DNA from: an uncultured Desulfatiglans sp. | GTDB lineage: Bacteria > Desulfobacterota > DSM-4660 > Desulfatiglandales > Desulfatiglandaceae | Assembly (NCBI GenBank): GCA_900498135.1 | Contig: LR026961.1 | Span: 179,904-243,903 of the forward strand | Direction: 5' to 3' | DNA length: 64,000 nt | Shown: piece by piece, positions 54,221 to 62,756 of the stretch | Position numbering within the stretch: the first letter of the stretch is position 1 | Layout: every line of letters begins with the position of its first letter | Position numbers and translations under genes: made by a program | Notes under the pieces: generated by a model | Database searches by the model: none | Told to the model about the DNA's origin: nothing | The model's input: only the letters and a program-made list of their open reading frames with translations

Positions 54221-54931
54221 TTACATCCCCAGGTACCGGGATTTAATCTCCTCATTTGCGACCAGTTCCTGCGGGGAGGATTCGTGGACGATGTTTCCGC
54301 GGCTCATGACGTAAACATGATCGGCCAGGCGGGTGGCCATCTGGAAGTTTTGCTCGACCAGGACGAGCCCCATTCGCTGCTCCCGCAGTCCGGAGATGAC
54401 GTCGCCGATCTCCTGGACGATCAACGGGGCGAGCCCTTCCGACGGTTCATCCATGAGGAGGATCTTGGGCCCGCTGACCAGGGCCCGCGCCATGGCCAGC
54501 ATCTGCTGTTCCCCGCCGCTCAGGAAGCGCGCCTTTTGCCCTTGCCGGATTTTCAATATCGGGAAGATGCGGAAGACCTCCTCCATGGCCATCGGTTTGA
54601 TCGCCGTTTCATCCCCGTAGCTGCAGCGGAAAGGGACGACCAGATTTTCGAGGACGCTCAGGGACGGGAAGATCCGTCTCCCCTGCGGCACCAAGGCGAT
54701 GCCGGAGCGCATGATCTCATGCGTCGTCTTTCCCATCAATTCGGCGCCTTCCAGGAGGATGCTCCCCTTTCTCGGTTTGACAAAGGCGACGATCGAATGG
54801 ATGAGCGTGGTCTTCCCCACCCCGTTGCGGCCCAGGACGGCGGCGATATTCCCTTTAGGGACCCGGATGGAAACGCCCTGCAGAATGTAACTGTCCCCGT
54901 AGTAGGTGTGCAGATCCAGAACTTCAAGCAT
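54221..54931 (-). CDS. livF: Branched-chain amino-acid-type ABC transporter ATPase LivF
   Basis: The 236-residue ATPase has Walker A GRNGVGKTTLIHSI, signature LSGGEQQMLAMARAL, Walker B ILLMDEPSEGLAP and the H-loop position taken by VEQN. ATG 54931 has GGTGA five bases upstream and overlaps the livG stop by eight bases. It pairs with LivG to power the LivH-LivM permease. It is the last gene of the uptake operon. Confidence 0.93.
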   Translation of the reverse strand: MLEVLDLHTYYGDSYILQGVSIRVPKGNIAAVLGRNGVGKTTLIHSIVAFVKPRKGSILLEGAELMGKTTHEIMRSGIALVPQGRRIFPSLSVLENLVVPFRCSYGDETAIKPMAMEEVFRIFPILKIRQGQKARFLSGGEQQMLAMARALVSGPKILLMDEPSEGLAPLIVQEIGDVISGLREQRMGLVLVEQNFQMATRLADHVYVMSRGNIVHESSPQELVANEEIKSRYLGM

Positions 54932-55676
54932 GATGTTCACCCATACCCAGATAGACTTCCGCTACGTCCCGATTGCCTCGGATCTCCGACTCCGTGCCTT
55001 CCGCGAGGATCCTCCCCTGATAAAGGACGGAAATCTTGTCCGCTATCTTGAAGGCCACATCCATGTCGTGTTCGATGAAGAGGATCGTCGTTGACGGATC
55101 GATCCGGTTGATCATGGGGACAACCAGGGCGGTTTCGGCGGGGGACAGGCCCTGGGTCGGCTCGTCGAGCAGGACGACCTTCGGCCTCCCCGACAGCGCC
55201 AGGATGATCTCGAGTTGCCTCTGCTCGCCGTGGGAAAGATTCTTCACCTGTTGATCCTTCTTGTCCCAGATGCCCCAGTCTTTCAACTGCGCCTCGGCAT
55301 CCTCGATCATCTTCCTGCGGCTGGACGTCCGACGGTAGAACAGGTATTTGGTGGGGGTCAGCGCCTGCACGCCCATGAAGACATTTTCCCATACCATCAG
55401 GTTCGGGAAAAGATTCGTTATCTGAAAAGTCCGCGCCAGGCCTAAGGCTGCACGCCTGTGAGCCGGGTAGGCGGTGATTTCCTGGTTGAAGAGACGGATA
55501 TCGCCGCCGGTCGGCTTGATGACCCCGCTGATGATGTTGAAGAGGGTCGTCTTGCCGGCCCCGTTCGGGCCGATGATCGCCCGCTTCTCGCCTGCACCGA
55601 CCCTGAAGGAGCAATCGTAGAGCACCTTGACCCCACCGAAGTTGACGCTGATCCTGTTTACTTCCAATGCATTCAC
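54924..55676 (-). CDS. livG: Branched-chain amino-acid-type ABC transporter ATPase LivG
   Basis: The 250-residue ATPase has Walker A GPNGAGKTTLFNIISG, signature NLSHGEQRQLEIILAL, Walker B VVLLDEPTQGLSP and the H-loop His in FIEHDMDVAF. It partners LivF. It follows the solute-binding protein gene after 151 bases. The LivG/LivF families carry amino acids, amides, urea and also aromatic or dicarboxylic acids, so substrate is open. Confidence 0.93.
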   Translation of the reverse strand: MNALEVNRISVNFGGVKVLYDCSFRVGAGEKRAIIGPNGAGKTTLFNIISGVIKPTGGDIRLFNQEITAYPAHRRAALGLARTFQITNLFPNLMVWENVFMGVQALTPTKYLFYRRTSSRRKMIEDAEAQLKDWGIWDKKDQQVKNLSHGEQRQLEIILALSGRPKVVLLDEPTQGLSPAETALVVPMINRIDPSTTILFIEHDMDVAFKIADKISVLYQGRILAEGTESEIRGNRDVAEVYLGMGEHHA

Positions 55677-55827
55677 GGTCGCTCCAGAGTGTTCCGAAAA
55701 AATGGGGGTTCTTCGACTCCCGGAAATGGGCTGTCGCCATGCCGAGGAGCCGCCGCACCGCTCCTTTCGCGTGCCGGAGCGGCTGCATTGGGGAGCGGTG
55801 CGGACCGGGAGATCCTCTCTCTGCCGG

Positions 55828-57077
55828 CTATTGCGCCCATTTCCCCTTCATCTCGGAATAGGGCGTCATTTTCATGTAATCCTCGGCCTTCCAGTTCCAG
55901 AACTGATTGACCATGGGGAAGGTTTTGATCGGGACGCTTTCCCATGCACCGGCCACTTCTTCCACCTTGCGGATATAGCTGTTCTGGATGGTGGCGCCGT
56001 AATCATCGAATCGGACCGTCCCCCGCGGCGCCTTCAATTCGAGGGAGCGCATCACACGGACGAATTCCGCGCCCTTGATTTCCCCGTTGGTCTTGTTGAG
56101 CGCCTCCGCGATCAACATCCCCGTGACATACCCCTGTTCGGCATACAGCGTGGGACGATGCCCATACTTGTCCATGAAGGATTTCTTGAAGCGGTCGTTT
56201 TCCGGGGTGTCGAGCAGGTAGCACCAGTGGGACTCCGTCACGATGCCCTTGGCGGACGCCCCCTGCTTCGGCAGGATGTTGTCGTCTACCAGATAGCCTT
56301 TTCCGATGAGAGCCACCCTCTTATCGAGGCCGTACTCCGCAAACTGCTTGACGAAGCGGAGGGAATCCGCCCGGCGAAGAAGACCATTACGACATCTGCT
56401 TCCTTTGAGATCTTAGCTAGATAGGGAGCGTAATCCTTGGTGCCGAGGGGCGGCCAGATCTCTTGGACGATCCTTCCCCCCATTTGGGTGAAGGTCCTGC
56501 AGATCCCGCCGACGTGTTCATAGCCGGCGGCATAATCCGCCCCCATGGCGACCGCTTTCCGGTACCCGTTCTCATAGGCCCAGACCCCCAGCGGGTGCGA
56601 TCCGGCGCTGTTGACAAAGGCCGGCCGCACGATGAGGGGATTGGATTTGCGCTGCGTCAGGTCATCGGCCCCGGCGTTCGAAATGACGAACGGGATGTTG
56701 TACTTCTGCACGAATTCGGCCAGGGCATAGGCCGATCCCGTCCCGACGACCCCTGCCAGAATGTCGATGTTGTTCTTCTGGACGAGTTTGCGCGCCATGT
56801 CCATGGCCTGGCTGATCTGGTTGCTGCCGATGTCCTCGACCAGCACCTCGATCTTGCGGCCCCCGGCCTGATGGCCGATCTCTTCCATGTAGAGGTTGAG
56901 TCCATCCCGCATATCGATCCCGAGCGCCGTGTAAACGCCCGAAAGGGAGATGGTGTAGCCGATCTTGACCGGTTCCGCCGCCGCGCTCTCCCGATCTGTG
57001 AGCGTGAAAAGACCCACGAGCGCTAAAAGACCGACCAAGACCCCGCTCATCCCTGTAAGGAAACATCGCTTTTTCAT
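55828..57077 (-). pseudogene. Branched-chain-type ABC solute-binding protein LivK, one-base frameshift
   Basis: The gene begins at ATG 57077 after GGAGGGG, with a signal peptide (MKKRCFLTGMSGVLVGLLAL, ending SAAA). A type I periplasmic-binding fold follows (EPVKIGYTISLSGVYTALGI, DIGSNQISQAMDMARKLVQK, TGSAYALAEFVQKYNIPFVI). At 56372-56370 the frame changes: the reading FFAGRIPSA should be FFAGADSLRFVKQF, which one more G in GGG would give. The second frame then continues without break to 55828 (VALIGKGYLVDDNILPKQGA, TLYAEQGYVTGMLIAEALNK). All other operon genes are intact. This is either a young inactivating mutation or a base missed in a G run. Substrate is unknown. Confidence 0.88.
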
Positions 57078-57242
57078 CTCGAATCCCCTCCGTGTCCCAG
57101 AAAAAAGTTTCTCCATGTTCAACATGACTTCTACGATTACACGGCCCGCTCCCGGAGGCCGCCTCTTCCCGCTTCGGCAGACGCCTTGTCCGGAAGGTCG
57201 ACCGACGGCTCCCCGATTGCGCCGCAGACCTTCGCAGCAGCC

Positions 57243-58202
57243 TCATCCCTCCTGTTTCGGTTCGGTACGCGGCCTCAGCATTCGGTTCAACGCCCCCAGG
57301 ATGCCTTCCGGGAGCAGGAGAACGACCAGGACATAGACCGTTCCGAGCACCATGAGCCACCGATCCGTGATGCCGCTGACGAAATCCTGTAGAAAGACAA
57401 TCACCAGCGCACCCAAAATCGGTCCGGCCAGCGTTCCCGGGCCGCCCAGGATCACCATCAACAGGGCGGTCGAAGAAAGGATCACCCCGAAATTCACGGG
57501 ATTCGGCGTCAGATCGTAATAGGCGTTCAGGACCCCTGAAATGCCCCCGATGAAACCGGAGACGATGAAAGCGAGGTACTTGTAAAGCCAGACGTTGAAT
57601 CCGAGGGCCTTCATCCGGCTTTCGCTGTCCCTGATGCCGCGCAGGGCCAGGCCGAAAGGAGAGTTGATCAGGACCCAGAAGCCGCTGATGGTCAGGAGGA
57701 AGACGACAAGCACGAAAAGGTAGAATGCGCTCGTATCCCTCAAATCGAGCCAGGGGGCCATCTGCCGTGTGAGGATCCCCGGGAGTCCGTCGTCGCCGCC
57801 GGTGACGGAGCGCCAACTGTAGGCGATGCCGTAGAAGACCTGGCAGATGGCGAGCATGATCATCAGGAAAAAGATGTCCTTCGTGCGGGTGGTGAGCAGC
57901 CCGAAAACAGCGGCTGCACCGGCCGTCACCCCGAGCGCGGCAACGCACGCCAGCCAAGTGCTATCGGCTATGTGGCGGGTGAAAATGGCCACCGTGTAAG
58001 ATGCGATCCCGAAAAAGACCCCATGGCCGACGGATGCCAGGCCCAGATGCCCGAGCATGAGGCTCACGGAGGTCGCCAGGATCGAGAGGATCAACGCCCT
58101 GGCGACCAGCCCCACGTAGTATTCCGGCAAAACGAGCGGAACCACGGCAAGCGCGACGACCGCACCGAAAACAAGGGCGGCAAAGCGAGACTTTCCTATC
58201 AT
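57243..58202 (-). CDS. livM: Branched-chain-type ABC permease LivM
   Basis: The 319-residue protein has about eight to ten membrane helices and the family segments ASVGHGVFFGIASYTVAI, GLALRGIRDSESRMKALGFN (the cytosolic EAA-like coupling loop) and VILGGPGTLAGPILGA. It starts inside the livH stop (four-base overlap). With LivH it forms the membrane channel of the importer. Confidence 0.94.
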   Translation of the reverse strand: MIGKSRFAALVFGAVVALAVVPLVLPEYYVGLVARALILSILATSVSLMLGHLGLASVGHGVFFGIASYTVAIFTRHIADSTWLACVAALGVTAGAAAVFGLLTTRTKDIFFLMIMLAICQVFYGIAYSWRSVTGGDDGLPGILTRQMAPWLDLRDTSAFYLFVLVVFLLTISGFWVLINSPFGLALRGIRDSESRMKALGFNVWLYKYLAFIVSGFIGGISGVLNAYYDLTPNPVNFGVILSSTALLMVILGGPGTLAGPILGALVIVFLQDFVSGITDRWLMVLGTVYVLVVLLLPEGILGALNRMLRPRTEPKQEG

Positions 58203-59053
58203 GATTTACCCCACAGACCGGTCGGTTTGAGGGCCAGGATGATCGCCATCGGCGCGAAGATGGTGAACATCGCGAGTTCGGGGAACAGGGCCTTTCCGAA
58301 GTTATCGAGGAAGGCGACGATCAGACTCCCCAGAAAGGCCCCCTTCATGCTGCCCAAGCCCCCGACGATGATCACCACCACCGCAAACAGCAGGACCTCC
58401 AGATCCACGCCCGGGTAAACCCCGATGAACGGGCCCCCCAAAACGCCGCTCAAACCCGTCAGGCCGGTGCCGATGATGAAGACGACCGTGAAGAGGGCCG
58501 GAACCTTGATCCCCACGGCGCGGGCCATTTTTTCGTCGTCGACGGAGGCCCTCAAAATCGCCCCCCACTTGGTCTTCTCCTGAAGAAACCACAGCAGGAT
58601 TCCGAAGAAGAGTCCGACCCCGATGACGAACAGCCGGTAATAGGGGAAAATGATGGAGCCGAGCATCAAGGAGCCTCTCAGAAACGCCGGTTTGGGGAGG
58701 GTCATCGGATCGGCGCCCCAGATGATGATACTGATATCCCCGATGATGAACATGCACCCCATGGTGAGCAGAACCTGAAGCAGGCGTTTCCCGTAGATTC
58801 GCTGCAGGAGGAATTTCTGCAGGAAAAAGCCGGTAACCGCTGCAGTCGCCACGCCGGCGAAAATCCCGGCGAGGAAATTCCCGGTGGCATGGATGGCGCT
58901 GAGCGCGGCGTAGGCGCCGAGGAGATAACACGATCCGTGGGCCAGATTCAGGATGTTCATCAGGCCGAATATCACCGACAGACCGGCACACAGGAGAAAC
59001 AGCAGCATCCCGAAAGAGAGGGCATTCAAGGCTTGTATAATCCAGAACTCCAT
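58199..59053 (-). CDS. livH: Branched-chain-type ABC permease LivH
   Basis: The 284-residue protein has a LivH start (IIQALNALSFGMLLFLLCAG, then SVIFGLMNILNLAHGSCYLL), the coupling loop WGAILRASVDDEKMARAVGI, and VVIIVGGLGSMKGAFLGSLI. It is the first transporter gene of the operon, 43 bases after the flavoprotein gene, and is overlapped by livM. Confidence 0.94.
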   Translation of the reverse strand: MEFWIIQALNALSFGMLLFLLCAGLSVIFGLMNILNLAHGSCYLLGAYAALSAIHATGNFLAGIFAGVATAAVTGFFLQKFLLQRIYGKRLLQVLLTMGCMFIIGDISIIIWGADPMTLPKPAFLRGSLMLGSIIFPYYRLFVIGVGLFFGILLWFLQEKTKWGAILRASVDDEKMARAVGIKVPALFTVVFIIGTGLTGLSGVLGGPFIGVYPGVDLEVLLFAVVVIIVGGLGSMKGAFLGSLIVAFLDNFGKALFPELAMFTIFAPMAIILALKPTGLWGKS

Positions 59054-59096
59054 AAAACCCCCGATCGTGGGTGGGGACGGCCGGGCCGCAGGAACG

Positions 59097-61055
59097 CTAA
59101 ATCCTGGCCCCCAGTTTGAACCCCTCGTGAACGGCGTTGTAGAGGCTTCTGGGCATCACGGCATCGCCGACGACATAGAGCTCGTCACAGAGATATTCCA
59201 GATCCCGGACAAGGGCCTGCTTCGGGGCCAGCGGACCGGCCAGGATGACGGTGTCGGCGGGCAGAAACTGCTCCTTGCCGTCCTTGTCCAGGAAGCGCAC
59301 GCCCCCGTTTTCGACCGCAAGAGGCTGCGCCTCGGTGTACACGCCGATGCCGAACTCTTTGACCAGCCCCGCATGCCGCCATTTGAACGTCGTCGACACA
59401 TCGAAGTCCACCCGTCGATTGGGTTCGATCACGATGGGTTTCTTTCCGGCCGAAGCGAGCACCTCGGCACAGGTAAGCCCCACCTTGCCGCCGCCGAGAA
59501 GGATGACCCGCTGCCCGATTTTGGTGATATCGCCGCCGTCCAGCACGGCGTAGGCGTTCATGATGTCTTTGCCGCCGATCCCTGGAATCTTCGGAGGTGC
59601 GATGACGGCGCCTGTAGCCACGATGACGACATCCGGGAAGAAGTCCGCCGTGACCTTGCGGTCGACGAGCGTATTCAGCCTGGTTTCGATCCCCAGATCC
59701 TGCAGACGATAGATGTAGTACTGCAGGAGTTCCATCAGGACTTCCCCCCCGCCGATATCCCTGGAGGAGGGATTGAGCGCACCACCCAGGTGATCGTTCG
59801 CCTCGAAGACAACCACTTCATGACCGCGTTCGGCAGCCGCGACAGCCGCTTCGAGGCCCGCCGGGCCGCTGCCGATCACCATGACCTTCTTTTTGACAGT
59901 GGTCGGTTTGATGGTGTACTCCGGTTCGACCTCATGGCCGAGCCGGGGATTGACGGCGCAGATGTAGGGCTGATTGGCGAACATCTTCGCCAGGCAGAGC
60001 ATGCAGCCGACGCAGGGTTTGATCCGCTCCGGCTGACCGCGCTCCAGCTTATGAGCCAGATCGGGGTCGGTCAGGAACGGCCGGCAGATCTCCCAATAGT
60101 CGAAGACCCCGGTGCCCAGGGCGTGATCGGCAGCGTAGGGATCCGAAAGACGGGGACCGAAGGCCAGGGGAACATCCCCGATGACCTTCTTGGCCTTTTC
60201 GGCCAGGTGCAGCCACTGCGTGCGGCTGACATCCCGCCCGAGAGCGCCCTGGCGCGACTCGTGCCAGCCGATCACCATGCTGATCATGTCCACACCCCGG
60301 TCGGCCGCAATGCGCATGATCTCGATGCACTCGTCGTTGCTGTTTCCGCCGTACTCATCCATGAGTTCGGTCCCGTTCAGACGGATGATCACGAGTCTGT
60401 CCGGCCCGACCGCCTTGCGCAAGGCGTCGAGGATCTCCACCATGAACCGGGCGCGCTTTTCGAGAGTGCCCCCGTACTCGTCGGTCCGCTTGTTGGTAAA
60501 AGGGGAAAGAAAGGTGCTCATCAGATAGCCGAGAAAACTCGTGACCTCGACCCCGTCATAACCGGCCTTGACGCAGCGTTCGGCGGCTCGGGCGTGGTCC
60601 TCGATCACTTGCGCGATTTCGTCTGTGTTCATGGCGCGCGGCGGGCGAAAGTGACGAAGGGTCTGGGGCGTGTCGGAGGGCTGGATACAATAGCCGATAT
60701 CGATCCCTCCGTAGCGCCCCCCATGGAGTATCTGCTGGATGGCGACCGCATGATGGTCATGAAAGAGATCCGCAATCCGCTTCAGCCCGGGAATGTACCG
60801 GTCGTCATTGATGCAGAGCTGACGGTGATAGGCCTTCCCCTCCCCCGATTTATCCGGGTAGGCGCCCTGGTTGGTCATGATGGAGGCTCCCGTCGATGCA
60901 ATGACCTCGTCCCGGGCGAATTCCCTTTCGGAAAGGAAGCCGTCCCGCGTATTGAAATTGCTGACGCAGCAGGCGGCATATTTGATCCTGTTCCGAACTT
61001 TGAAAGGTCCAATTTTCCCTTCACCGAAGATGTGTGAAAAACCGTTTGAATCCAT
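59097..61055 (-). CDS. Old-yellow-enzyme-type Fe-S flavoprotein, 2,4-dienoyl-CoA reductase-like
   Basis: The 652-residue protein, from ATG 61055 after AAGGAG, has an FMN-binding TIM barrel (KIGPFKVRNRIKYAACCVSN; QILHGGRYGG; VTSFLGYLMSTFLSPFTNKR), a [4Fe-4S] site (KPCVGCMLCLAK ... YICAVNP), then two Rossmann domains for FAD (VIGSGPAGLEAAVAAAERGH) and NAD(P)H (ILLGGGKVGLTCAEVLASAG). This layout is that of FadH-like dienoyl-CoA reductases and of trimethylamine dehydrogenase relatives. The barrel start ACCVSN is unusual for FadH. Together with the liv operon 43 bases on, it may use the imported compound, perhaps an unsaturated or aromatic acid derivative. Function family good, substrate unknown. 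Confidence 0.88.
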   Translation of the reverse strand: MDSNGFSHIFGEGKIGPFKVRNRIKYAACCVSNFNTRDGFLSEREFARDEVIASTGASIMTNQGAYPDKSGEGKAYHRQLCINDDRYIPGLKRIADLFHDHHAVAIQQILHGGRYGGIDIGYCIQPSDTPQTLRHFRPPRAMNTDEIAQVIEDHARAAERCVKAGYDGVEVTSFLGYLMSTFLSPFTNKRTDEYGGTLEKRARFMVEILDALRKAVGPDRLVIIRLNGTELMDEYGGNSNDECIEIMRIAADRGVDMISMVIGWHESRQGALGRDVSRTQWLHLAEKAKKVIGDVPLAFGPRLSDPYAADHALGTGVFDYWEICRPFLTDPDLAHKLERGQPERIKPCVGCMLCLAKMFANQPYICAVNPRLGHEVEPEYTIKPTTVKKKVMVIGSGPAGLEAAVAAAERGHEVVVFEANDHLGGALNPSSRDIGGGEVLMELLQYYIYRLQDLGIETRLNTLVDRKVTADFFPDVVIVATGAVIAPPKIPGIGGKDIMNAYAVLDGGDITKIGQRVILLGGGKVGLTCAEVLASAGKKPIVIEPNRRVDFDVSTTFKWRHAGLVKEFGIGVYTEAQPLAVENGGVRFLDKDGKEQFLPADTVILAGPLAPKQALVRDLEYLCDELYVVGDAVMPRSLYNAVHEGFKLGARI

Positions 61056-61315
61056 GGTGCTCTCCTTCGCTCCTTGGCGTTTACGGCTGGGGATGCCCGC
61101 TTCGACGTCCGCATTTTCTTTCAGCCGCAGATAAAGGTGTAACCAAGCAGATGAAGCGCAAGACTCCGAGGATCCAAAGGAGTCCAACCGCCTGGCAGGA
61201 AGCTGCAGCAACAAGCATGCCAGCATAAAATAGCCCTATTTCTGATGTGTTGGACTTCCGAAGGAAAGCGGTTTGAAACTTTATTTCAATCGGCATTGAA
61301 ACATTTTTTAAATGG

Positions 61316-61545
61316 TTTCCATCCGGAAATGATTTCCCGGTAGAACCCGGTTTTCAATCCGGAAATGGTCTTTTTGGCCAATCTCGGCGTCAATCTGCAC
61401 GTTCGCTTGTGCGGCGACCTGCAGGTCGCCTCCGCGCAAGCGCTTAATTTCCTTGATATTGGCCAAACCGGAACCCGCCGCGAAGCGGTGGGACTGAGCA
61501 CCCGGAGGGTGTAAAGAAAAATCCTCATTTCCGGATTGGAAACTA
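61316..61545 (+). repeat. Palindromic repeat family, full copy with tail on the other side and an inserted module
   Basis: The tail module (TTTCCATCCGGAAATGATTT, CCGGTAGAACC) is at the left end here, in inverted orientation, while in the 13174 copy it is at the right. The centre is the usual GGCGACCTGCAGGTCGCC. In the right inner arm, after ATTGGCC, about 55 bases are inserted (CCCGCCGCGAAGCGGTGGG, ACTGAGCACCCGGAGGGTG) before AAAAATCCTCATTTCCGG. The 634-base gap 61056-61689 contains this repeat and no gene I can support. Confidence 0.88.
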
Positions 61546-61689
61546 AATAGGCCGGCGTGCCGGCTTATGAGGACATCGAGGCCGGTGGCGGAACGGGGGA
61601 AAAAATGATGAGGGTGGACCATAAGGGGACCCGGAAAGGAAGGGTGAAGGGGAACGCCGCTGAAGAACCTGCCCCTCCAAAGCCTGGAA

Positions 61690-62496
61690 CTAAAGCCATG
61701 CCAGGCTTTTCGGCCGCCGGCCGAGGCGGTAATCCATGTGGCGGCGGTTGACGCGTTCGATGGCCTGCACAATCTCCCGCGTCAGGGTCATCCGCTCGAA
61801 AAGGTCCCATTCCAGGGCTTGAAGGTGTCCGAGGGCCTGAACCCCAAGGGGATCCAGGCCCGGATTGAGCGCGGATTCGGAGCCGCATCGCAGACACACA
61901 ATCCCCCCCTTCTCCGGATGAAAGGCGGCCCTGCCCCGCCCCTCATAGGTCCGACCGCAGGAACAGCATCTTCCGAGTTCGATCCCGTAGCCCCCGAGCG
62001 CCATGGCTGCAGCCTCGAAAAAGATCTGCACGTTCAGCGGCTGGATTTCCCCTTCCAACAGCTTGAATGTCCTGAGCAAAAGGCTGAACAAAGAGGGGTC
62101 GGCCGTCTGGGGCGGAGAAAGCATCTCGACCACTTCCACCATGTAGCCGGCCAGGGTGAGGATGCCCCAATCCCGTCTGAGGCCTTCAAACCCATCCAAC
62201 AGCCGGCAGGAGATCATCGTGTGAAGCTCCCCGCCCCTGGGATGCTCGGCGTATTCCACGCGGCTCAGGCAGAAGAGATCGAGGCAGTTCGGGAACCGCC
62301 TGCGGCTGCGGCGGGCGGCCCGGGCCACGCCTTTCAGACACCCCCGTTCCGGAGTGAAAAAGGTCACCAGGAGGTCGGCTTCGCCGAAATCCCTGACACG
62401 CGTAATAATGGCCGGAGAAATGCTGGTCTTCACGCTCTGACGTTCTTCAACGGAGACCTCCTTCACACGGGCGCCTTTGGATGCCCTGAGGCACAT
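61690..62496 (-). CDS. recO: DNA repair protein RecO
   Basis: The 268-residue protein has an OB-fold start (SPAIITRVRDFGEADLLVTF, TPERGCLKGVARAARRSRRR), a helical middle (ILTLAGYMVEVVEMLSPPQT), and a zinc site CCSCGR ... CLRCG near residues 190-215. RecO loads RecA on single-stranded DNA with RecR. The first ~20 residues before the OB fold may be an over-long start; a GTG at VKEVSV or VKTSIS is possible. It is a single gene, followed by the repeat region. Confidence 0.93.
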   Translation of the reverse strand: MCLRASKGARVKEVSVEERQSVKTSISPAIITRVRDFGEADLLVTFFTPERGCLKGVARAARRSRRRFPNCLDLFCLSRVEYAEHPRGGELHTMISCRLLDGFEGLRRDWGILTLAGYMVEVVEMLSPPQTADPSLFSLLLRTFKLLEGEIQPLNVQIFFEAAAMALGGYGIELGRCCSCGRTYEGRGRAAFHPEKGGIVCLRCGSESALNPGLDPLGVQALGHLQALEWDLFERMTLTREIVQAIERVNRRHMDYRLGRRPKSLAWL

Positions 62497-62686
62497 TGAT
62501 GATCAGGCCGCCGGGCCCATCTGCTGCGGTCCGCTCATCCCATGAGCCTCTTCCGGTGCACCGATCGGTACGCCTCATTCAGAGGGCCTTTGCCCACCTT
62601 TCATCCGGTCGTTTTTAGCGGCCTGTGCGCAGGGGATTTTTCAAGTCTTTGCAGTGTGCGAAGGTTGAAGGATGCCGCCGCTTATG

Positions 62687-62721
62687 AAAAAAGGCCCTGC
62701 GCCGTTGTGCAGTGCAGGACC
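62687..62721 (-). terminator. Intrinsic terminator after the acyl-CoA ligase
   Basis: Read on the minus strand, GGTCCTGC pairs with GCAGGGCC (62721-62714 with 62700-62693, one G-U) and TTTTTT follows. It separates the ligase gene from recO. The rest of 62497-62756 shows nothing. Confidence 0.8.
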
Positions 62722-62756
62722 TCGCTGTTTCAGGCGGTCAGGGAGCAGGAGCGACC

